Below are positions 7,071 to 13,272 of a stretch of DNA of 17,304 nucleotides, one piece after another (position 1 is the stretch's first letter; each line of letters begins with the position of its first letter). The stretch is from Saccharicrinis sp041595375 (lineage in GTDB: Bacteria; Bacteroidota; Bacteroidia; Bacteroidales; Marinilabiliaceae): NCBI GenBank assembly GCA_041595375.1, contig JBFHKL010000058.1, positions 1 to 17,304 on the forward strand, in the 5' to 3' direction. The notes beneath the pieces are model-generated. The model made no database searches, was not told where the DNA came from, and saw nothing but the letters and a program-made list of their open reading frames with translations. A program made the position numbers and the translations under genes.

Positions 7071-9059
7071 TCACAGCTTAAACACCACTGTAACAAATCC
7101 GTTACGACCCATCATGGGGTAACCTTCTGATATCTGATAATCCTTATCTAGCATGTTAGCTATCCCCATTTCAATGCTTACCATGTCTTTGTATATATAA
7201 CAGGAGCCTTTGGCATTTAACAAGGTGAAGCCATCTACTGTAGTTCCATCGCTGCTCGAATACCTGTTGGAGTAAGATTCTGCATTAATGTTGATGTATG
7301 AATTGTTTTTAAATGAATATATAAGAGCTGCTTGAAATGAATTTTTAGGTACTCCTGTATATTTTTCAGAAGGGGAACTAAGGTTGTTTCTTTTGATATA
7401 GGCATAGTTAGCTTGTAGGGTTAAAGGGGTACTTATGTGATACCTTAATGCTATATCGCCGCCAATATATTCTGCTTTACCAGTGTTTTGATATTGATAG
7501 ATACTTGAATCGTCTTCATCTACGCCGTATATGCTTATTATAGCATCGTTTAGATCACTATAGTAAAGGCCTGCAGCTAATGATATCTTATTATCGAAGA
7601 ATGCATTGGTATAATCCAAGGTGTAATTAATAGCACTTTCTTCTTTCAAGTCAGGATTTACAATGCTGGTTCCCAGATGAGAAGAGTATCTGTCTTTCAT
7701 TGTTGGAAATCTGGTTTTGTAGGCGATCCCTATGTTTATTGTACTTCTCTCAGAGAAGGTATAGGTGGCGTTTAACTCTCCGTTATATGCTGTTGTATTG
7801 GTTGTTTCAAACTCATCAATTACATCATCGTCATTGTAATATTGGGCATGAATACCATGCTGATTTAAGAGGCTTACCCCGGCATGTAAGGTGAGTTTAT
7901 TCAAATAGTAACAATCCATCAAGCTTAGTGTAGTATAGCGGTCTGTCATTTGAATAGGTTCTTCACCTTCATCATATTCCTGATGATCATTGTATTTGTA
8001 TTGTGCATCAAAAATTACTTTGTTTTTTTTATTTAAATAGGATAACGTAGTGCTTCCTCCGAAGGAATAATCATCGTAAAATGACGAAAAGGAGTAGCCG
8101 TAGTTTTGAGTTGTAAAGGTGGAGTCGTCATAACTCATTAAGTGATCATCAAATTTATCGTAATAGAAACGCGTTTTTAATAAAATATGCCTGTTAAACT
8201 GACTGTTTGATAAAAAGTAAATATTTTGTGTGTCATACGCTGGAAATTGCCAATAACGTACTGATCCATCATTACCGAGATAGGTTGGTATGCCTTTTTC
8301 TCCATCATGCTTTACATAGGAGAGGGCATATTCATGTCCTTCCCTGGGTGTTAATGCTACTTTTAACGATAATTGGTCAGTTTTTTTGTAGGTGTTAGCA
8401 TATGATCCGCCATCTTCTACTGATGAGGTAGCTTCGTAATCGTCTGATAAGCGATAATCCTCTTTGTCTAACTGAGCATACGAAGCTTTAAAATAGTATT
8501 TGTCGGCAGCAAAGCTAATTGCTGTTAAGGCTGTATAATTGCCATTGGTGAATGTTCCTACTTTGGCCTTTGCACTCAATCCGGCTTTGGGTTTTTGTGT
8601 TACGATGTTAATAGCTCCACCTAGGGCATTGGGCCCATATAATAGTGAATTGGTTCCCGTTGCTACACTTATTTTAGTTATCTCAGCGTTCATAAACATA
8701 TCTAAGTCCAGATAGCCATCATAGGCCAAAGAAATGGGAATGCCATCAAAATAGATGGGGACTTGTCGCTGGTTAAAACCGCGTACATAAACCATATCTG
8801 ATTTGGCTCCTGCTACATTAATTACTCCAGGGATAATATTTAACGCATCAGAAATAGCTTCCTTTTCGTACATTTCTATTGTTTGAGCATCTATCGATTG
8901 CATTTTGGTGAGTTTTGTCGCATTAATAACAACCTCACCTAAATCGTATTGTATGAATGTAGTATCACAAACATTTTGACCTTGCGTTATGCAAAATGGA
9001 AAAGTGCTTATAAGCGTGAAAAGCAATATGCTCTTTATGAATTGATTTGATTTTGTCAT
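7071..9059 (-). CDS. TonB-dependent outer-membrane receptor (662 residues)
   Basis: The product starts with a Sec signal (MTKSNQFIKSILLFTLISTF, cleavage probably after TQG) and goes straight to a plug domain at about residues 45-160 with EVVINATKL, GVINVAGAKSDMVYVRGFNQ and LYGPNALGGAINIVTQKP. The rest is a beta-barrel with alternating aromatic strands, ending in FVTVVFKL as expected for assembly into the outer membrane. At 662 residues it is in the usual size range for receptors of siderophores, heme or cobamides, and it lacks the N-terminal regulatory domain seen in the receptor at 13273-15531. It starts 11 bases after the second SUMT-like gene, tying receptor and methyltransferases to one transcript. 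That linkage suggests that what it imports, or what is secreted and recaptured, relates to the methylation chemistry. Confidence 0.95.
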   Translation of the reverse strand: MTKSNQFIKSILLFTLISTFPFCITQGQNVCDTTFIQYDLGEVVINATKLTKMQSIDAQTIEMYEKEAISDALNIIPGVINVAGAKSDMVYVRGFNQRQVPIYFDGIPISLAYDGYLDLDMFMNAEITKISVATGTNSLLYGPNALGGAINIVTQKPKAGLSAKAKVGTFTNGNYTALTAISFAADKYYFKASYAQLDKEDYRLSDDYEATSSVEDGGSYANTYKKTDQLSLKVALTPREGHEYALSYVKHDGEKGIPTYLGNDGSVRYWQFPAYDTQNIYFLSNSQFNRHILLKTRFYYDKFDDHLMSYDDSTFTTQNYGYSFSSFYDDYSFGGSTTLSYLNKKNKVIFDAQYKYNDHQEYDEGEEPIQMTDRYTTLSLMDCYYLNKLTLHAGVSLLNQHGIHAQYYNDDDVIDEFETTNTTAYNGELNATYTFSERSTINIGIAYKTRFPTMKDRYSSHLGTSIVNPDLKEESAINYTLDYTNAFFDNKISLAAGLYYSDLNDAIISIYGVDEDDSSIYQYQNTGKAEYIGGDIALRYHISTPLTLQANYAYIKRNNLSSPSEKYTGVPKNSFQAALIYSFKNNSYININAESYSNRYSSSDGTTVDGFTLLNAKGSCYIYKDMVSIEMGIANMLDKDYQISEGYPMMGRNGFVTVVFKL

Positions 9060-9070
9060 GTTGTTCTTTT

Positions 9071-9889
9071 TTAATTGTTAATTGAGGCACTGCAATTGAG
9101 CTGGTTGGTCTGAGTGGCTTCGTATATAAAATCGACATAGCTTTTGAAAATGTGTTTGCCAAGGATGACCACAAAATGATCAGGTAGCTTATTCTCGTTG
9201 CTCAGCATTTCTATTAAAGCTGCACATTCGCCTAAATTGGTTTTAATTAACTTTTGTGTTTTTAATGACAGGTCGCAACAGATAGCTACGGGCATCATAT
9301 CACAAATTTCATGCGCTTGAAATAATGATTTAATGGTAGAGAAAGAATCAACTCTCATGCCGTATAAGCAGATAGGCACACTTCCATATTTTAGTAAATA
9401 GGCAAGGTGTGAAGCCATATGCTCATCTTTTTTTAGTTCATCGGCCATAAAACTGACAAAGCCATTGCTCTGGTTTATTTCAGTCAGATTTAAGTTAAGC
9501 AGGTTAGCCGCTGCCAAGTGAGCGGGTATTCCTGGTACCAACTCGGGTGTATAGCCTTTTGAAATTAGGAAATCACTTTCCATTCCTCCCGAATTGTAAT
9601 TCATTCCGTCACCAGGCTTTATTCTCACAACTCTTTTGCCTTCGTTTAAATATTTAAGCATCTTGAGCAAGATCTCTTGTTCCAGGATGTTGATCTCATT
9701 ATTCTTTCTGAATGTCTTTTCCACACGTTCTTTCTTTACCTTTTCCGGTATCGCGGTTAGTATTATTTCATCAACCAAACAATCGTACAAAACAACATCT
9801 GCTTTTTCTAAATAGTCGAGGGCTCTTTTGGTTAAATAATCGGGGTGTCCCGGTCCTGTGCCAACAATGGCAATTTGCTGTAATTCCAT
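9071..9889 (-). CDS. CobA/SUMT-like methyltransferase (tetrapyrrole methylase family), copy 1
   Basis: The 272-residue protein has the tetrapyrrole methylase (PF00590) architecture: VGTGPGHPDYLT at residues 9-20, DVVLYDCLVD at 31-40, a glycine motif region at 91-102, and PGIPAHLAAAN at 119-129. In CobA/SUMT enzymes, which methylate uroporphyrinogen III at C2 and C7 using SAM, the first motif usually reads GAGPGDPxLLT and the second LKGGDPFxFGRGGEE. Here they are GTGPGHPDYLT and IKPGDGMNYNSGGME, and the usual GIPLTHR step is replaced by LNLTEINQSNG. The fold is confident, but the substrate may not be uroporphyrinogen III. It is clearly paralogous to the protein at 10026-10817, with about half of the residues identical by eye. 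The 136 bases before it contain several inverted repeats. A TonB receptor gene follows 11 bases later. Confidence 0.88.
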   Translation of the reverse strand: MELQQIAIVGTGPGHPDYLTKRALDYLEKADVVLYDCLVDEIILTAIPEKVKKERVEKTFRKNNEINILEQEILLKMLKYLNEGKRVVRIKPGDGMNYNSGGMESDFLISKGYTPELVPGIPAHLAAANLLNLNLTEINQSNGFVSFMADELKKDEHMASHLAYLLKYGSVPICLYGMRVDSFSTIKSLFQAHEICDMMPVAICCDLSLKTQKLIKTNLGECAALIEMLSNENKLPDHFVVILGKHIFKSYVDFIYEATQTNQLNCSASINN

Positions 9890-9931
9890 AAATGATTATT
9901 TTTATTTTCGTTATCTATTTATTGCATATCG

Positions 9932-9990
9932 ATACTTATAGTATTATCATGAATACTCTTTTAGAGCATTTTATCTTATATCTTAGATAA
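9932..9990. promoter_or_regulatory. Cluster of AT-rich inverted repeats before SUMT-like copy 1
   Basis: The 136-base gap upstream of the gene at 9071-9889 holds ATACT-TAT-AGTAT at 9932-9944 and TTATCT (9971-9976) paired with AGATAA (9985-9990) across an 8-base spacer. A lone CGTTATCT lies at 9909-9916. The second repeat resembles the core of those at 4184-4206 and 16429-16457. The region is very AT-rich, so short palindromes occur easily by chance. It may be an internal promoter or operator; there is no obvious -33/-7 pair. Confidence 0.3.
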
Positions 9991-10025
9991 TTGGTATGTT
10001 TATGATGTTTAGAGGAAAGGATAAG

Positions 10026-10817
10026 TTATGCCTTAGCTGTTTGATTTTTGAAATCCACGTAACTCTCCAAAATATGTTTTCCTATAATGACCAGATAATG
10101 CGATGGTAATTTTTCTTCATTGATTAATACTTGCACCAAGTCGACCATTTCGCCAATATTAGTTTTAATAAGAACCTCGCTTTTAAGTGAAATATCTCCG
10201 CATATTGCTACCGGAATTTTATGGTCTGCTTCATTTTCAGTGAGTAATAATTTTAGTTTGTCGAATAATTCGGGACGCATACCATAAATACATAAAGCAA
10301 CACCACTGTGCTTCATGAGAGAAGCAATATGTGGAATCACATTATTTTCTTTACTGATGTCATCTGCAATAAGACTTATTTGGCAGCCGTTACTCTGTTC
10401 TATTTCTGTCAGGTTAATTTTAAATTGATTGGCAGCGGCAAAGTGAGCCGGAATACCTGGGATTAGTTCTACTTGATATCCTTTCGATTCTAAGTAGTCT
10501 GTCTCCATGCCGCCTGAATTATAATTCATCGCATCTCCGGGCTTGATGCGAACTACGCGTAAACCTTGATCTGCATATTTCATCATTTTTTTTAAAATAT
10601 TTTGATCAAATAGCTCGATGTCATTTTTTAACGTATATTCTTTTTCAACACGTTCTATTCTAGATAGATCAGGGATCATAGAAAAAATAATTTCATCGAT
10701 TAAGCAATCATATAAAATAATATCAGCTTGTTTTAAATATTTTAAAGCCTTAGCTGTTAAGTAGTCAGGATGCCCAGGGCCTGTTCCTACTATGGCTATT
10801 TTTTTTATACTTTTCAT
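10026..10817 (-). CDS. CobA/SUMT-like methyltransferase (tetrapyrrole methylase family), copy 2
   Basis: The 263-residue protein repeats the organisation of copy 1: VGTGPGHPDYLT at residues 10-21, DIILYDCLID at 32-41, IKPGDAMNYNSGGMETD at 91-107 and PGIPAHFAAAN at 120-130, then LTEIEQSNG. It has the same departures from canonical SUMT motifs as its paralogue, so the changes predate the duplication. Having two versions argues against simple redundancy: they may act on successive positions, work as a heterodimer, or use different substrates. No other gene of the siroheme, heme or cobalamin pathways (chelatase, dehydrogenase, other precorrin methylases) is present in the window. It starts 83 bases after the class I methyltransferase stop. 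The family is secure; the reaction is unknown. Confidence 0.88.
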   Translation of the reverse strand: MKSIKKIAIVGTGPGHPDYLTAKALKYLKQADIILYDCLIDEIIFSMIPDLSRIERVEKEYTLKNDIELFDQNILKKMMKYADQGLRVVRIKPGDAMNYNSGGMETDYLESKGYQVELIPGIPAHFAAANQFKINLTEIEQSNGCQISLIADDISKENNVIPHIASLMKHSGVALCIYGMRPELFDKLKLLLTENEADHKIPVAICGDISLKSEVLIKTNIGEMVDLVQVLINEEKLPSHYLVIIGKHILESYVDFKNQTAKA

Positions 10818-10900
10818 AAGGTCAGTTTTTCAGATGATGTATAGGGAGCTCTCTTTGCTTGGCGCTTATGTTATGGGAGAGTATCTTGTTTAACATTCAG

Positions 10901-11512
10901 TTATATTTTTTTGAATAAGGCCCAAGTGCCTTCATCACTAGACTCGATTTCCCAGTATGGTATCCTTGTTTTTCGCATCATGAGTTCTAAATGAATTGGT
11001 AAATTTTTTCTGAATCTGTTTTTGTTTTTTATCAACCAATCCGCATCTTTCGCTGCCCTTTGGCGAATCTGTCTGCTTAATGCAGTGCTTCCCATACCTC
11101 CGCCTATATAGGCAAATCCATTTGGTTTCAGTACCCTATAAATTTCGTTCATGCCCTGTATCTGGTTGTCCCAAAAATATAATGAGCCTCTGCTAACTAC
11201 TAAGTCAATACTGTTAGAAGCAATGGGTAAGTGTTCCGCTATTCCTTTTCTTGCCTCCACGCGTGTAGTCATATTCTGTTGATGGATATACTGATCAGCT
11301 AACTCAATGCTTTCTTTTAAAGGGTCAATTACTTTAATTTTTAGTTGCGAAATTTTAGCTAGTTCAACAGCTAAAACTCCACTACCTCCTCCCACATCTA
11401 TACATTGTCCTTTGTGTTTTTGAGTTTTAGTAATAATGTTTTTTGCTATAACAGGATATATCTGTTTAAAAATTCCTGTGGCCATTTGTGTATGAAATTT
11501 TTCTGCATTCAT
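10901..11512 (-). CDS. Class I SAM-dependent methyltransferase (Methyltransf_11 type)
   Basis: The 203-residue protein has a Rossmann-type SAM site. Motif I reads CIDVGGGSGVLAVEL at about residues 37-51, the acidic residue after strand 2 is in VIDP at 61-64, and the later segments are IDLVVSRGSLYFW (102-114) and YRVLKPNGFAYIGGGMG (125-141). It is shorter than many small-molecule methyltransferases but complete, ending in TWALFKKI. No signal peptide is present, so it acts in the cytosol. It opens group 2, just ahead of the two SUMT-like genes, so three methyltransferases of two fold classes are clustered in an uptake locus. Its substrate may be the same compound the SUMT-like pair acts on, but the sequence does not show it. 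Confidence 0.88.
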   Translation of the reverse strand: MNAEKFHTQMATGIFKQIYPVIAKNIITKTQKHKGQCIDVGGGSGVLAVELAKISQLKIKVIDPLKESIELADQYIHQQNMTTRVEARKGIAEHLPIASNSIDLVVSRGSLYFWDNQIQGMNEIYRVLKPNGFAYIGGGMGSTALSRQIRQRAAKDADWLIKNKNRFRKNLPIHLELMMRKTRIPYWEIESSDEGTWALFKKI

Positions 11513-11858
11513 AAGTTTACATCCGATGTATAAAAAAAGATAACGATGGGTGTCTAATTTATAATTGATTAAGTAAATGTTGTAATTTTATGTTATTGGT
11601 TTAGTGAATAGACTGGTATTGCCATTTGTGTTAAAATTGCGGTACAGAAAATCCCAGGTAAACTTCTTGTTTGGAGCTGGTTATTATTATATTCTTATCA
11701 GTTCTGATCGATGAAAAGGAAACAAAACCCAAAACTCTTTTCAAGGAGACCCGGAAGGCTGAGATGAGCTGTCTTACAGAGAAGAAAAAAGTTCAGAGTT
11801 TATGTTTCCAAGTGCTTAATTTATTTTTCGATTAAAAAGTGACTATTTGTTTGAGTAC
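11513..11858. other. 346-base intergenic region without a gene
   Basis: No open reading frame of note is present on either strand. Structures seen are TACAT-CCG-ATGTA at 11518-11530, a 5-base-pair stem just 5 bases before the methyltransferase ATG; AGATAACG at 11539-11546, a half-site also found at 4199 and 16448; and TGAAAAG (11712-11718) facing CTTTTCA (11737-11743). The region must contain the end of group 1 transcription and probably the start of group 2, but I see no strong terminator or TAnnTTTG box on the minus strand. Confidence 0.45.
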
Positions 11859-12857
11859 TTATTGAAATAATTTCTGGTATTCCGTTTCGCTTAAAGTGTA
11901 TTGGTAAAAGAGTTGATAAAATTGCGTAATCTTTTCTCTTGTTGAGGCTGCCGATTGCCCATAAAATAACTGACACATCCAGATTATACCTGGTATTCGG
12001 TTGACTGAAGGAGGATGATCAAACCATCCGAAGGGTTGTGCAGGTATTTTATATAAATGATTTTCTTGTACGGCTCTTATGGAGCCCCATCTGCTGCTCG
12101 ATTGTATGGTTCTATAGGCATTTTGATCACCCTTAAAACCTGCTGCGAATATATAATCTGGATTCCACATCAATACTTGTTCTATATTTACTTTCGCATG
12201 TCCACCCGAGGGAATGTCAATTTTCGCAGCGTTGGTAATGTTTAAATAGGTAAGTACTTCGGTATGTTTAGAACCGGCAGGATCGGTCATTAGTCCAGAG
12301 CTGCCAATGGTATAATATACCGAAGCGGGCAAGTTCGGTTTGGCTTGTTTGTAAGTATATACCTGATGGTATAGCTCAGATAAAAAAACAGAGTAGGTTT
12401 TACTTTCATGCTCCTTATGTAGCAGTTTTCCAATAAAGTCATATGTTTTATCTAAATGATCGATAGATAGATCCACCATAACAACGGGAATGTGTAGCCT
12501 GTCTTCAAGCTTTTTCATTGTTTCCGTTTGATTTAAGTCTTCATGGTATCCAGCCACTATAATTTGCGGATGTAGGGCTAATACTTCCTCGATGTTTTTC
12601 ATATCTACCTCAGGTATCAAGGTATATTCATCTGATATAAAGGCGTAATTCTTTTTGCCGGGAAGAGATCCTTTACCTACCATTTTTTTCGAGGCAATAG
12701 GAAACATAAGGATTGAGGTTTTTGAATCGTAGGGTAGAATGCGTTCTATTTGATCGGGCACCTCAACTGCTCTGCCAAGCATATCGGTAATGGTTTTGGC
12801 TGCTGCTCCAAAAGAGATGCTCAGGCATATTATAATTAATAGTAATGTTTTCATCAT
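11859..12857 (-). CDS. PF01497-type periplasmic binding protein (not a lipoprotein)
   Basis: From the ATG at 12857 the product begins MMKTLLLIIICLSISFGAAA, a Sec signal with an A-x-A type cleavage site and no lipobox, so unlike its two paralogues it should be soluble in the periplasm. The mature part opens with KTITDMLGRAVEVPDQIERI, continues with EVLALHPQIIVAGY at the end of lobe 1 and VLMWNPDYIFAAG in lobe 2, and closes with FGWFDHPPSVNRIPGIIWM, the signature shared with the other binding proteins. I prefer 12857 over the ATG at 12881 because the latter adds eight residues before the signal. It is the last gene of group 1, downstream of the small frameshifted gene, whose -1 frame runs into it. 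It presumably serves the FecCD permease encoded about 8 kb away in the same locus. Confidence 0.92.
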   Translation of the reverse strand: MMKTLLLIIICLSISFGAAAKTITDMLGRAVEVPDQIERILPYDSKTSILMFPIASKKMVGKGSLPGKKNYAFISDEYTLIPEVDMKNIEEVLALHPQIIVAGYHEDLNQTETMKKLEDRLHIPVVMVDLSIDHLDKTYDFIGKLLHKEHESKTYSVFLSELYHQVYTYKQAKPNLPASVYYTIGSSGLMTDPAGSKHTEVLTYLNITNAAKIDIPSGGHAKVNIEQVLMWNPDYIFAAGFKGDQNAYRTIQSSSRWGSIRAVQENHLYKIPAQPFGWFDHPPSVNRIPGIIWMCQLFYGQSAASTREKITQFYQLFYQYTLSETEYQKLFQ

Positions 12858-12993
12858 ATTGCATTTGGGTAAATCGTACATATGTATTAATTGGTTTTTG
12901 ATAATAATTGTTAGCCACTTTGCTTAAGTATTCTTCTAAGTATGGTAGTCCGGTTTTTTCGTTCGTCAACCAATCCATCGGGTCTTTAAATTT
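12763..12993 (-). other. -1-frame continuation of the small gene at 12966-13271
   Basis: At 12993-12987 the coding strand reads A AAT TTA in the frame of the gene at 12966-13271, an X XXY YYZ heptamer. After a -1 step the reading continues KDPMDWLTNEKTGLPYLEEY and about 50 further residues, to a stop at 12763. This looks more protein-like than the zero-frame ending TRWIG. The joined product would be 169 residues. Against it, the last 95 or so bases overlap the start of the binding-protein gene, and I see no convincing stem or pseudoknot after the heptamer. It may be a broken gene rather than a programmed shift. Confidence 0.35.
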
Positions 12994-13271
12994 GCTGAAA
13001 TTAAGTCTTCTGAATAGATATGACTGGACCCGCATTTTTTAACGCTTTCTTTTATTTCTTGTGAATAAAGATGTTCCGCAATACTTAAGGCTTGATCGCT
13101 AATCTTATTTTTTGTTAAATAACAATGCGTTGTAACAAGGTTTCCTTCTTTTGCCAGACTGGCTATGATGGTGTTGCCAGATATTGGAGAGTCAAAAGAA
13201 TATAATAATTCCTTGCTCTCCAGAATGTATCTTGAGTGTTGATGTGTATTTATGTTTGTATCAATATTCAT
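12966..13271 (-). CDS. Small unknown protein, apparently truncated by a frameshift
   Basis: The frame encodes 101 residues starting one base after the TAA of the TonB receptor gene (TAA-T-ATG), which implies coupled translation and supports a real start. I do not recognise the family. There is no signal peptide or membrane segment; the middle (GNTIIASLAKEGNLVTTHCY, then a helix SDQALSIAEHLYSQEIKESV) suggests a small alpha/beta soluble protein. The ending after ISANL looks unnatural, and the neighbouring frame carries a more protein-like continuation, so the true product was probably longer. It sits between a TonB receptor and a periplasmic binding protein, so a role in the uptake system is likely by position only. 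Confidence 0.55.
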   Translation of the reverse strand: MNIDTNINTHQHSRYILESKELLYSFDSPISGNTIIASLAKEGNLVTTHCYLTKNKISDQALSIAEHLYSQEIKESVKKCGSSHIYSEDLISANLKTRWIG

Positions 13272-13272
13272 A

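Noticed and set aside
7061..7096. Earlier start for the 144-residue unknown protein
   Set aside because: It would overlap the receptor gene by 26 bases and encode a Cys/Trp-rich stretch; the ATG at 7060 fits the operon spacing.
11742..11760. GGAGACC core resembling the B12 box of cobalamin riboswitches
   Set aside because: It is on the plus strand, whereas both flanking genes are on the minus strand, and the other conserved riboswitch blocks are absent.
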